Source: Alg239-R122 sp041746135
GTDB taxonomy: Bacteria > Pseudomonadota > Alphaproteobacteria > Sphingomonadales > Sphingomonadaceae
Length of the DNA: 64,000 nucleotides
Direction: 5' to 3'
Assembly: GCA_041746135.1 (NCBI GenBank)
Contig: JBGTHQ010000030.1
Span: forward strand, 1-64,000
Below are positions 8,763-16,966 of the stretch, one piece after another. Each line of letters begins with the position of its first letter. Positions within the stretch are counted from its first letter, which is position 1. Both the position numbers and the translations under genes were made by a program. The notes below the pieces were generated by a model. It did no database searches. It was given only the letters and a program-made list of their open reading frames with translations, and was not told where the DNA came from.

Positions 8763-9437
8763 TTATTCGCGCATCGCCCGTATCGCTGCCGCCGCCGCAA
8801 ACGGTGACAGCGCGACCAGCACTAGCGAAGCAGCGGCCAAAAGAAGCAGTCCGTTCTCTCCGCCTTGTAACACGCTGCCCGCACCGAAGATCAGCATCGG
8901 TGCGGCCAGCGGCAACAGCATCAACCCGCCCAGTGCCGAACCGCCTTTCAAACCCGTCGTCAGCGCCGCGATCATCACGCCGAGCGCCGCCAGTCCCGGC
9001 GTGCCGATGGCCAGTCCCGCCTCGATGACCTGTAATTGCCCCGCATCAAGACCCAGCAGTCCCGCGGCGATCACCCCAGCAAGCATCAGCGGCGGACCGA
9101 ATGACAGCCAATGGGCCACGATTTTCGCCAACATGATCCATTCTTCGGCGATACCGCGCACTGCCCACTGGTCGAAAAACCCCTGCTCCGCGTCAGGCGT
9201 GACCAGTCGGTCGATCGGCAATATCGCCGCCAGCAAAGCCGCGATCCAGATCATACCACCGCCGGTGCGGCCCAGAATCTGCGCATCGGGGCCGACCGCA
9301 AACGGGTAGATCGACGGCACCGCCAGAAAGAACACCATCGGCAGCACAAAGCCGCCGCGCCGCGAACCGCCGCGCCCGCCAAAGCCATAGGCATGGGCAA
9401 GGTCGCGCCATATCAGCGTGCCGAGCACACGCATCAC
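8763..9437 (-). CDS. ccmB: CcmB, heme exporter permease
   Basis: Integral membrane subunit of the CcmAB ABC complex used in cytochrome c maturation (system I). 224 residues with about six hydrophobic segments; the family signatures PIDRLVTPDAEQGFFDQW and the Gly/Leu-rich C-terminal half are readable. The first codon is GTG at 9437 overlapping the ccmA stop (GTGA), with an ATG immediately after at 9434. Other ccm genes are not in the window. Confidence 0.9.
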   Translation of the reverse strand: MMRVLGTLIWRDLAHAYGFGGRGGSRRGGFVLPMVFFLAVPSIYPFAVGPDAQILGRTGGGMIWIAALLAAILPIDRLVTPDAEQGFFDQWAVRGIAEEWIMLAKIVAHWLSFGPPLMLAGVIAAGLLGLDAGQLQVIEAGLAIGTPGLAALGVMIAALTTGLKGGSALGGLMLLPLAAPMLIFGAGSVLQGGENGLLLLAAASLVLVALSPFAAAAAIRAMRE

Positions 9438-10102
9438 GGCCGGTAATCCGCAAGCGAGAGCGTCCGCGGGTTTTCAAGCGGCAAGGGCTGATGCGAAGCG
9501 GCGATAACGATCCCGCCTGCCTCTAGATGCCGCTGCATCATTGTTCCCAAAAGAACGACCGATTGCGTATCGAGCCCGTTGGCAGGTTCGTCGAGCAGCC
9601 AGATATCCGCTCCGCTTGCCGCAACGCGTGCCAGTGCCGCACGCTTGCGCTGCCCGGTCGAGAAATAGCGCACCGGCACATCGGCCAGATCGGCCAAGCC
9701 CGTCAACTCTAGCGCGCTCGTGATATCGGTATCGCCGCGCCCGTCGAGCCGCGCCCAAAAATCGAGCGATCGCTGCAGGTTCCAGTGCGTATCCATGGCC
9801 AGCCGCTCGTCGCTCAGTGCCAGCGCGCCCTTCACTTCCATCGTTCCCGCATAGGGCTTTAACAATCCGGCCAGCAGCCGCAACAGGCTCGACTTGCCGA
9901 TTCCGTTTGCCCCGGTAATCTGCAGCGCCTGTCCCGCCGCACAGGCAAAATTCAGCCCCCGGAACAGCAGCCGCTCGCCGCGCACGCAGGCGAGGCCCTC
10001 GGCGCGGATATACGCATCTTTTGCATCGGCGCTCTTGGCAAGTGACGGACCATAACCCATGTGGGCACGCATAGGCCGAAATAGTCGGCCGCGACAAGGC
10101 AT
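9434..10102 (-). CDS. ccmA: CcmA, heme exporter ATP-binding protein
   Basis: ATPase that drives release of heme from CcmC to CcmE. Walker A TGANGIGKSSLLRLL, ABC signature YFSTGQRKRAALAR and Walker B IWLLDEPANGLDTQS are all present. 222 residues from the ATG at 10102; Met11 (10072) or Met15 (10060) are alternative starts and would give the more usual length of about 205-210, but none has a clear ribosome binding site. Divergent from phhB, whose start is only 22 bases away, so their promoters must overlap. Confidence 0.9.
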   Translation of the reverse strand: MPCRGRLFRPMRAHMGYGPSLAKSADAKDAYIRAEGLACVRGERLLFRGLNFACAAGQALQITGANGIGKSSLLRLLAGLLKPYAGTMEVKGALALSDERLAMDTHWNLQRSLDFWARLDGRGDTDITSALELTGLADLADVPVRYFSTGQRKRAALARVAASGADIWLLDEPANGLDTQSVVLLGTMMQRHLEAGGIVIAASHQPLPLENPRTLSLADYRP

Positions 10103-10124
10103 GACGCCGATACGGAGAAATTTG

Positions 10125-10412
10125 ATGGTTCAGAAACTAAGCGAAGACCAGCGCGACACGGCGCTCGGCGAACTCGAAGCATGGGGCTATGATGACGAAC
10201 GCGACGCGCTGACACGAGTGTTCAAATTTGACGATTTCGTGAGCGCTTTCGGATTTATGACACAGGTGGCGATACTGGCCGAAAAGGCGGACCACCACCC
10301 CGAATGGTCGAATGTCTATAACAAAGTCAAGATCTTGCTCACCACCCATGATGCCGATGGCCTGTCCCAGCGCGATGTCGACTTGGCCCGCAAGATCGAC
10401 AATCTACTCTAG
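10125..10412 (+). CDS. phhB: 4a-hydroxytetrahydrobiopterin dehydratase (pterin carbinolamine dehydratase)
   Basis: Regenerates the pterin cofactor of phenylalanine hydroxylase by dehydrating 4a-hydroxytetrahydrobiopterin. 95 residues, the normal size; the family motif EKADHHPEWSNVYNKV is intact with its two histidines. Start ATG at 10125 (MVQKLSEDQRD) follows GGAGAAATTTG, a usable ribosome binding site. Phenylalanine hydroxylase itself is not here, but the product fits the tyrosine/homogentisate genes at the other end of the window. Confidence 0.9.
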   Translation: MVQKLSEDQRDTALGELEAWGYDDERDALTRVFKFDDFVSAFGFMTQVAILAEKADHHPEWSNVYNKVKILLTTHDADGLSQRDVDLARKIDNLL

Positions 10413-10418
10413 GAAGTC

Positions 10419-11213
10419 CTACAGTCCGTTGGTGAGCCCCGCCATGCGCTTGCGCAACAGACCGGGGAACCAGCGTGCCATAAAGGCCAGCTGCTTGGCG
10501 GTCTTGTTGACGGTGGTGTGGACTTTTTTGCCATGTATAGCATCCCATGCCGCCTGACCGATAATTTCGACCGGACTGACCTCAATGCCCGCCGCCTCCA
10601 GCTTTTGCTTGCCGCTCTGGTTGCTGCCCTCCGCCACCACGCTGATGATGTTGGTATCGATAAATCCGGGCATAAGCGAGCGCACCTTGATGCCGTGCGG
10701 CGCCCATTCAATATCCCAAGCCTCGGTCATACCGCGCACCGCAAATTTGGTACCGCTATAGACGCTCAGACCGGCCGAACCATAGATACCCGCCGCCGAG
10801 CTGGTATTGAGCAGGCACGAACCCGGCGTCGCATTGAGCATATCGAAACACGCGCGTGCGCCGTTAATCACCCCGGTAAAATTGATGGCGATCATGCGGT
10901 CTATGTCCGCATTTACCATGTCTTGGATCGGACCGCCGCTGCCGATGCCGGCATTGTTGAACATCACGTCCATGCGACCATCCGTTTGTGCGCCAAAGGC
11001 AGAGACAGCATCGCGCCACTGATCGCGGTCGGCGACGTCGAGCATATGCTGTGAACTCATCCCCGCGGGCAGCATCGCCGCGGTCTGGGCCATACCCTTT
11101 GCATCGATATCGGCCAGCCCCACAAACCAGCCCTTCGCCGCAAAAAAGCGCGCGACTTCACGGCCCAGACCCGATGCGCCGCCGGTGATAAAAATGCTGC
11201 TTTGCTCACTCAT
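10419..11213 (-). CDS. Short-chain dehydrogenase/reductase, substrate unknown
   Basis: 264 residues with a classical SDR layout: NAD(P) glycine loop ITGGASGLGREVA, NNAG (FNNAGIGSGG), catalytic Ser around LNTSSAAG and the YSGTK Tyr-Lys pair. An Asp after the second strand (GLADIDAKG) suggests NAD preference. The C-terminal 40 residues are basic and hydrophobic (AKQLAFMARWFPGLLRKRM), perhaps membrane-associating. Convergent with phhB with 6 bases between. No neighbour indicates the substrate. Confidence 0.85.
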   Translation of the reverse strand: MSEQSSIFITGGASGLGREVARFFAAKGWFVGLADIDAKGMAQTAAMLPAGMSSQHMLDVADRDQWRDAVSAFGAQTDGRMDVMFNNAGIGSGGPIQDMVNADIDRMIAINFTGVINGARACFDMLNATPGSCLLNTSSAAGIYGSAGLSVYSGTKFAVRGMTEAWDIEWAPHGIKVRSLMPGFIDTNIISVVAEGSNQSGKQKLEAAGIEVSPVEIIGQAAWDAIHGKKVHTTVNKTAKQLAFMARWFPGLLRKRMAGLTNGL

Positions 11214-11279
11214 TGTGTCTTTTCCCCTCGCTATCGCCTTATGCCACTACTGACAGTGATGCAAATATCTACAGGCTAG

Positions 11280-11305
11280 CTATAAACAGGCCTTACTGTT
11301 TATAG
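11280..11305. promoter_or_regulatory. Perfect inverted repeat before the OpuC-type operon
   Basis: CTATAAACAG (11280-11289) and CTGTTTATAG (11296-11305) are exact reverse complements separated by GCCTTA. The repeat ends ten bases before the ATG at 11315, and the spacer to the ATG (TGCGCCGAC) holds no Shine-Dalgarno. TATAAA inside the left arm could serve as a -10. It reads as a repressor operator over the promoter, or as a hairpin occluding initiation. Confidence 0.6.
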
Positions 11306-11314
11306 TGCGCCGAC

Positions 11315-12103
11315 ATGGCAGCCAATCCCTCCCAGACCCGCGGCCCCTCTCTCGCACTTATCGGCCTGTCTCGCCATTATAGCGAGGTGGTCGCGGTCGA
11401 TAATGTCAGCCAGCATATCGCGCCGGGCGAGTTCGTCGCCTTGGTCGGCGCATCGGGCTCCGGCAAATCGACGCTGCTGAAAATGGTCAATCGCCTGATC
11501 GAACCGACATCGGGCCGGATCAAAATTGGCGGCGATGATGTGACCGACCGCGAACCGCATGAATTGCGCCGTTCGATCGGCTATATATTCCAGAATATCG
11601 GCCTGTTCCCGCATATGGATATCGCGCATAATATCGCCATCGGATCGCGGATCGGCAACCGCCCGACTTTGCCACCCGGCGAAATTGCAGACCTGCTCGA
11701 ATCGGTCGACCTGCCCGCCGACATGGCGACGCGGATGCCCGGTCAGCTTTCGGGCGGACAGCAGCAAAGGGTCGGCGTGGCCCGCGCGCTGTCGACCCGG
11801 CCGGGACTGATGCTGATGGACGAACCGTTCGGCGCGCTCGACCCGATTACCCGCGAAAACCTTGCCGACAATTACCGCAAGCTGCATGACCGGCTCGGCC
11901 TGACTACCATCATGGTCACGCATGACATGGCCGAAGCGCTGCTGATCGCCGATCGCATCTGGGTAATGTCGCACGGGCGTATCATGGCCGATGCCAGTCC
12001 GGCGCAGCTGCTTGGGGGCGGATGCGGCGAAGATGCCGAGAGCCTTGTCGCCGTACCGCGCGGTCAGGCCGAACGCTTGCTTGCCCGGCGGGACGCGCTC
12101 TGA
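11315..12103 (+). CDS. OpuCA/OsmV-type glycine betaine/choline ABC transporter ATPase
   Basis: 262 residues. Walker A GASGSGKSTLLKM, Q-loop IFQNIGLFPH, ABC signature LSGGQQQRVGVARAL, Walker B LMLMDEPFGALDP and the switch VTHDMAEAL match the quaternary-amine uptake subclass (OpuCA, OsmV, YehX). No C-terminal CBS pair is present, so the short form. The stop overlaps the next start as TGATG. First gene of a three-gene operon. Confidence 0.87.
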   Translation: MAANPSQTRGPSLALIGLSRHYSEVVAVDNVSQHIAPGEFVALVGASGSGKSTLLKMVNRLIEPTSGRIKIGGDDVTDREPHELRRSIGYIFQNIGLFPHMDIAHNIAIGSRIGNRPTLPPGEIADLLESVDLPADMATRMPGQLSGGQQQRVGVARALSTRPGLMLMDEPFGALDPITRENLADNYRKLHDRLGLTTIMVTHDMAEALLIADRIWVMSHGRIMADASPAQLLGGGCGEDAESLVAVPRGQAERLLARRDAL

Positions 12104-13665
12104 TGCGGGCCTGGTTCGACGATATGGCCCCCGCTTTCCAGCGTGTTCCCGATTTACTGGCGCAGCATCTGCAGCTCAGTTTCGCCGCGCTGGCGCTCGC
12201 GCTGCTGATCGCGCTGCCGCTGGCCGTCTGGGCCGTGCGCAACCGCCATGTGGCGCGCTTTGCGCTGGGTTTTGCCAGTCTCGTGCAGACCATTCCGGCG
12301 CTGGCTCTGCTCGCGCTTTTCTATCCGCTGCTGCTCGCGCTCACGGCAATTTTCGGCGACTGGATTACGCCGCTCGGATTCCTGCCCTCGCTGCTCGCGC
12401 TCACGCTCTATGCGCTATTGCCGATCCTGCGCAATGCAGTCACCGGACTGAACGGTATCGATCCCGCTATCGTTGAAGCGGCGGATGGCGTCGGCATGAC
12501 CCGGGCGCAGAAACTGCGGCTGATCGAGGCGCCTTTGGCCGCGCCCACGATCATGGCCGGCATTCGCACCGCCGCAGTCTGGACAATCGGCGCGGCGACG
12601 CTGTCGACCACCGTGGGACAGCCCAGCCTGGGCGACCTGATCTTCGCCGGATTGCAGACGCAAAACTGGTCGCTGGTGCTCGCCGGATGCCTGACCTCGG
12701 CCGGGCTTGCCATCATCGTCGACATATTGCTCGGCACCATCGAAAACGCGATCGCCAATCGCCGCAAAAAGCGCGGCTGGATCGCCGCAGCATTGCTTGC
12801 GGGCGGCTTGATTTTCGCGCTGGTTCCCGCCGCGCAGGCTGATAACAATACTATCACCATCGGCGCGAAACGCTTTGGCGAACAATATATATTGGCGCAG
12901 CTTATCGGTCAGCGGCTGGAACGCGCGGGCTATAGCGTGCGCTACCGCGAGGGCCTGGGCAGCGCGGTCGCATTTCAGGCCGCGGCGGGGGACGGCATCG
13001 ACATCTATGTCGATTATGCCGGTACGATCTGGACCAATGAAATGGACCGCACCGACCGCCTGCCCCGTCCGGCCATGATTGCCGCCATCACAAAATGGGC
13101 CCGCGAAACGCATGGGATGAAAGTGGCGGGACCGCTCGGTTTCGAAAATACCTATGCCTTCGCCGTCAGGGCTGACGATGCGCAAAAGCTCGGGCTCGAT
13201 ACGCTGGACGATCTGGCGCGAGTATCTCCCGATTTCGCTTTCGGCACCGATATCGAATTTCTGGAACGTCCCGAATGGACGATGGTGAAACAAGCCTATC
13301 CGATGCGGTTCCGCAAGGCGCGGCCCTATGAAGTGACGTTCATGTACAAGGCGCTGTCGAGCGGGCAGGTCGACGTCATTTCCGCGTTTTCCAGCGACGG
13401 CCGCATTGCCGCCAATAATTTTACTGTGTTGGCCGATCCCAAGGGTGCGGTGCCCAGCTATGACGCGCTGCTGCTTATCGCGCCGGGCTATGCCGATGAC
13501 AGGAAACTGCTCGATACCATTCAGCCTTTGTTAGGGTCGATCCCGGTAAAAAAAATGCGCGAAGCCAATTACATGGTGGATCGGCCCGAGGATAAGAAAA
13601 GCCCGGCCAGCGCTGCCCGCTGGCTGAACACGCAAATTGAAAAGCTGACCAAAGAGAGCCAATAA
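12103..13665 (+). CDS. OpuC-type permease fused to osmolyte-binding protein
   Basis: About 520 residues in two parts. Residues 1-240 are a BPD-type permease with about six helices and the EAA loop (VEAADGVGMTRAQKLRLIEAPLAAPTIMAG). A helix near residue 225-245 ends in AAQA, and the rest is an OpuAC/ProX-like binding domain (ITIGAKRFGEQYILAQLI, then DGIDIYVDYAGTIWTNEM and FMYKALSSGQVDVISAFSSDGRI), placed in the periplasm. Such permease-binding fusions are known for quaternary-amine importers. Start ATG 12103 overlaps the ATPase stop; the frame upstream is shadow. Substrate (betaine, choline, carnitine or similar) is not decidable from sequence. Confidence 0.87.
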   Translation: MRAWFDDMAPAFQRVPDLLAQHLQLSFAALALALLIALPLAVWAVRNRHVARFALGFASLVQTIPALALLALFYPLLLALTAIFGDWITPLGFLPSLLALTLYALLPILRNAVTGLNGIDPAIVEAADGVGMTRAQKLRLIEAPLAAPTIMAGIRTAAVWTIGAATLSTTVGQPSLGDLIFAGLQTQNWSLVLAGCLTSAGLAIIVDILLGTIENAIANRRKKRGWIAAALLAGGLIFALVPAAQADNNTITIGAKRFGEQYILAQLIGQRLERAGYSVRYREGLGSAVAFQAAAGDGIDIYVDYAGTIWTNEMDRTDRLPRPAMIAAITKWARETHGMKVAGPLGFENTYAFAVRADDAQKLGLDTLDDLARVSPDFAFGTDIEFLERPEWTMVKQAYPMRFRKARPYEVTFMYKALSSGQVDVISAFSSDGRIAANNFTVLADPKGAVPSYDALLLIAPGYADDRKLLDTIQPLLGSIPVKKMREANYMVDRPEDKKSPASAARWLNTQIEKLTKESQ

Positions 13666-14222
13666 TGCCGACGCAAACCCTTCGTATCTGGCTTTATGCC
13701 GCCATCATCCTGCCGCTACTGCTGTTTGCACACAGCGTAAACGCCGCGGTCACGATCACCTTTTACAGTCATGATTTTGGCGACCGTTTCCCGCACGCTT
13801 TTGTCGTCTTGAACGGCACCGTGGATGCCACCGGCGAAACGGTCGATACGAATTACGGCTTTACAGCCGTCAATGTGACCCCCGCCATTTTATGGGGCCG
13901 CGTCCTGGGCAAGGTCGAAACGTCGGAACCGCAATATGTCGCACGCAGCCGCCCGCATTTTTCCATCGAACTGACCGACGCGCAATATGCGCAGGTTCTG
14001 GCCAAGGCCGAGGAATGGCGCACCAAAGAACAGAAAAACTATAGCCTGAACAAAGCCAATTGCGTGCATTTCGTATCCGAAATGGCGCAGCTATTGGGCC
14101 TGAACGTCAATCCGAACAGCAAACTTTACAAAAAGCCGAAAAGCTTTCTGTATGAGGTGACCGCATTGAACCCGGGATTGAGGCTGGGCCAAGAGGCCGC
14201 CGCAACGCGGGAAGATGGATAG
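13665..14222 (+). CDS. Secreted protein of unknown function, permuted NlpC/P60-like His...Cys layout
   Basis: 185 residues with a clean signal peptide (LLLFAHSVNAA, cut near residue 28). The mature part has FPHAFVVLNG about 20 residues in and NKANCVHFVSEMAQLLGL late. A His early and a Cys in an NCVHF context late is the order seen in circularly permuted NlpC/P60 (LRAT/YiiX-like) folds; this is my inference, not a database match. It starts inside the stop of the transporter gene (TAATG), so it belongs to that operon and is made with an osmolyte importer. Confidence 0.6.
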   Translation: MPTQTLRIWLYAAIILPLLLFAHSVNAAVTITFYSHDFGDRFPHAFVVLNGTVDATGETVDTNYGFTAVNVTPAILWGRVLGKVETSEPQYVARSRPHFSIELTDAQYAQVLAKAEEWRTKEQKNYSLNKANCVHFVSEMAQLLGLNVNPNSKLYKKPKSFLYEVTALNPGLRLGQEAAATREDG

Positions 14223-14223
14223 C

Positions 14224-14841
14224 TTATAACGCCGGATTATTATAACTGTGCCATGTAAAGATCGCCACCGCACCGCGGTGCGGTGACCATGGTGCAGCCA
14301 GGGCGCGCGTCGCTTTTTCGTCCGGACGTTCGGTAAGGCCCAATATCTTGCCAATACCGGCCTGCACCGCCAGATCGCCGGCGGGCCAGATATCGGGGCG
14401 ACCTTCCGCAAACAGCAGATATATTTCCGCTGACCAGCGACCAATGCCTTTGACTTTGGTGAGATAGCCGATCGCTTCCTCGTCATCCTGCGGCAGATTG
14501 TCGAGCGGAAGGCCGCCGCTGATGATCATTTCGGCAAGCGACCGGGCATAGCCCTGTTTCTGCCGCGACAGGCCGCAGGCGCGCAAATCGTCGAAATCGG
14601 AAGCGATCACCGCGTCGGGCACGCATCCCGCGCCCAAATGCGCCTCCAGCTTGTTCCACACTGATGTCGCCGCGGCGACGCTGACCTGCTGGCCCACTAT
14701 CGTGCGCAGCAATGTCTGATACCCGCGTTCGCGGATGCGCGGTTCGGGTATGCCGGTCATTTCGATCGCCTTGGCGAGCCGCGGCTCGTGCGCCGATATG
14801 GCGGCCAAACTATCGCGTATTTGTTTCTGGCTCAGGCCCAT
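14224..14841 (-). CDS. DNA-3-methyladenine glycosylase II (AlkA-like, HhH-GPD)
   Basis: Base-excision repair glycosylase removing alkylated purines. 205 residues: TIVGQQVSVAAA at the start of the HhH-GPD fold, then the helix-hairpin-helix KVKGIGRWSAEIYLLF and the catalytic aspartate in WPAGDLAVQAG. The N-terminal TBP-like domain of E. coli AlkA is absent, as in the compact bacterial and yeast MAG-type enzymes. Convergent end one base from the secreted-protein gene. Confidence 0.88.
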   Translation of the reverse strand: MGLSQKQIRDSLAAISAHEPRLAKAIEMTGIPEPRIRERGYQTLLRTIVGQQVSVAAATSVWNKLEAHLGAGCVPDAVIASDFDDLRACGLSRQKQGYARSLAEMIISGGLPLDNLPQDDEEAIGYLTKVKGIGRWSAEIYLLFAEGRPDIWPAGDLAVQAGIGKILGLTERPDEKATRALAAPWSPHRGAVAIFTWHSYNNPAL

Positions 14842-14949
14842 CTATCCGCTCCCTTACATGCAGCCCAAGACACTCTTGCCATTTGACCGCCAAAAAGTCA
14901 TAGCGTCCGCAGATAGCAATTTGAAACTATATTCGAAAAAGGGTCATCC

Positions 14950-15267
14950 ATGCCGAAACTCATCGTTACCAGCCGCGAAGGTGAAGAAAAAACCATCGAG
15001 GCCGAAAGCGGCCTGTCGGTTATGGAAGCGATCCGCGATCATGGATTTGATGAATTGCTGGCGCTGTGCGGCGGTTGTTGTTCATGCGCGACCTGTCATG
15101 TGCATGTCGACCCCGATTTCAAGGACCAGTTGCCGAAAATGGGCGAGGACGAGGACGACCTGCTGGAAAGCAGTGACCATCGCAACGACCAGTCGCGGCT
15201 GAGCTGCCAGATCGTTATGGAAGATGCACTGGACGGCCTGAAAGTGACGATCGCCCCTGAAGACTGA
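14950..15267 (+). CDS. 2Fe-2S ferredoxin, adrenodoxin type
   Basis: 105 residues. Ligand cysteines lie in LCGGCCSCATCHVHV and the late RLSCQIVM, giving the C-x5-C-x2-C...C pattern of vertebrate-type ferredoxins that serve cytochromes P450, Rieske oxygenases or FeS assembly; the cluster loop carries one additional Cys. Acidic residues after the cluster (MGEDEDDLLESSD) fit docking to a reductase. No P450 or reductase neighbours it, so the partner is unknown. Divergent from the AlkA-like gene. Confidence 0.9.
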   Translation: MPKLIVTSREGEEKTIEAESGLSVMEAIRDHGFDELLALCGGCCSCATCHVHVDPDFKDQLPKMGEDEDDLLESSDHRNDQSRLSCQIVMEDALDGLKVTIAPED

Positions 15268-15269
15268 AT

Positions 15270-16028
15270 TCAAATTCCGCCGGGATAGGGTATGTAGCCC
15301 CGCGCTTTCAGTCCCTTGGCAAGTGCTGCCGCGCAGGCGTTCATGTCTTTTTGATCGACCGACCGAATGACGAAATTGGCGGCGCCCTTGCCCTCGCGGA
15401 AAAACGGATAGCTGCCGATCTGGCAATTTTCATGCGCCTTTTCGGTCTCCCGCAACAAATCGGATACTTCGCTTTCGGGTATCCAGCATCCGATCGTTAC
15501 CGACAATAACGGCGCTCCGCCCTCCAGCTTACCGGTCAGCGCGTCGAGCATGCCTGCGGTAATATGCGGCACGCCTGCCATGATAAACATATTTCCAATG
15601 CGGATGCCGGGCGCACCTGACATGCGGTTTTCGATCAGGTCTGCCCCCACCGGCACCCGCGCCATGCGCAACCGTCCTTCGGAAATCCCCCCTTTGTCGG
15701 CATAATAATTTTCCAGCACCGCCACCGCCTGGGGATGATGTTCGACCCCGATGCCCAGTGCCTTTGCGATGGCATCGACCGTGATATCGTCATGCGTCGG
15801 CCCGATGCCTCCGGTGGTGAACAGGTAATCGTTGCGGGCGCGCAGCGCGTTTACCGCTTCGCCGATATGATCCATGTCATCGGCCACAACCCGCACTTCG
15901 GCAAGGCGGATGCCCTGCACGTTCAGCCACGTTGCGATCTGCCCGATATTTTTGTCCTGCGTGCGGCCTGACAATATCTCGTCGCCAATGACGACCAGGG
16001 CGGCGGTATAGATGCGGTCGGAAATCAT
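15270..16028 (-). CDS. CinA-like molybdopterin-binding (MoaB/MogA fold) protein
   Basis: About 252 residues from ATG 16028 (MISDRIYTAALVVIGDEILSG). The CinA/MogA signature IGDEILSGRTQDKN, then FTTGGIGPTHDDIT and RMSGAPGIRIGN mark the N-terminal COG1058 domain; the C-terminal nicotinamide-nucleotide amidase domain of full CinA is missing, as in many alphaproteobacterial stand-alone versions. Role probably nucleotide or pyridine-nucleotide housekeeping; the molybdopterin annotation is by fold. Ends two bases after the ferredoxin gene, convergent. Confidence 0.82.
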   Translation of the reverse strand: MISDRIYTAALVVIGDEILSGRTQDKNIGQIATWLNVQGIRLAEVRVVADDMDHIGEAVNALRARNDYLFTTGGIGPTHDDITVDAIAKALGIGVEHHPQAVAVLENYYADKGGISEGRLRMARVPVGADLIENRMSGAPGIRIGNMFIMAGVPHITAGMLDALTGKLEGGAPLLSVTIGCWIPESEVSDLLRETEKAHENCQIGSYPFFREGKGAANFVIRSVDQKDMNACAAALAKGLKARGYIPYPGGI

Positions 16029-16073
16029 TCCGATTGTGTAGGTAAGTGCGGCGCCGGGGTAAAGCGGCAACTG

Positions 16074-16712
16074 TCACGCTGCCAGATTGGCATGGTTCTG
16101 CACAGGGGACCGGACCAGCATATAGGCAGCAATTGCGGTGAACAGTGCCGAAACCGTGCCCGTAGCACCCGCCATTTGCGTCAGGGCCATCCCTTGCGAA
16201 AGTGCCCAGATATTGCCCGCCGAGGCTGCAAATCCTGTCAATATAGCCAGCACGCCGGCAATTTTTGCGGCAAGGGAGCCGTTCCCGAAAAGGGACAGGC
16301 CAAATCCGATCCCCGCCATGCCGACCATCACTTTCGCCAGAAAGTAAAAGAAAAACGCGCCTGCCAAAACCGCGCTGAATACGGGCGCTACAGTTTCGCC
16401 TGCCTCGGAAAGAATTTTGAACATGGACAGTCCCATACTGACCTGAACAGCATTGAAAATGCCAGAGAGCGCGATGGCTCCCCATGCGGCCGGGGCCATT
16501 GCCCCGCGGACCATCGCAGTCATAGCGGCAACGGAAAGAACGCAAAACACGGCGAGTTCGATCATCCAGACACTGGGGCGTGCTATGTCACCCCAGCGCT
16601 CGGCAAAGGGCGATGGTCCGCCCAAAGCGACAACATAGAAAATCTGTGTCACCACGGTAATAATCAGGCAGATGGCAACCATGGCCCCTGCGCGGCCGAT
16701 ATTTGTAGACAT
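16074..16712 (-). CDS. Integral membrane protein of unknown function
   Basis: 212 residues with about six to seven hydrophobic segments covering nearly the whole length (MVAICLIITVVTQIFYVVAL, VWMIELAVFCVLSVAAM, and so on). No catalytic or binding motif recognised. Possibly co-transcribed with the downstream CinA-like gene (45 bases between). Confidence 0.65.
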   Translation of the reverse strand: MSTNIGRAGAMVAICLIITVVTQIFYVVALGGPSPFAERWGDIARPSVWMIELAVFCVLSVAAMTAMVRGAMAPAAWGAIALSGIFNAVQVSMGLSMFKILSEAGETVAPVFSAVLAGAFFFYFLAKVMVGMAGIGFGLSLFGNGSLAAKIAGVLAILTGFAASAGNIWALSQGMALTQMAGATGTVSALFTAIAAYMLVRSPVQNHANLAA

Positions 16713-16966
16713 TGCAATTCCCCTTCTATGCTCAGGTTCGCTCGCCCCTCTTGCGAAGTTACGCCGTCAGAATCTTTGTGTGAAGAATGTCCTATACCGC
16801 AGCGTGCAAAAACAACACCCTCTTGCATGCACATAATGGAGACATGCACAGTGCTGACATAATCTAGTGGTGTTCTACCGGCGAGAATATTGCCCCGTAT
16901 CAAAGAGGTCCGAAAGACGCACAAGTCCTCTCGCAATCGAGCGGCAATGTCGCTATATAGAGGACC

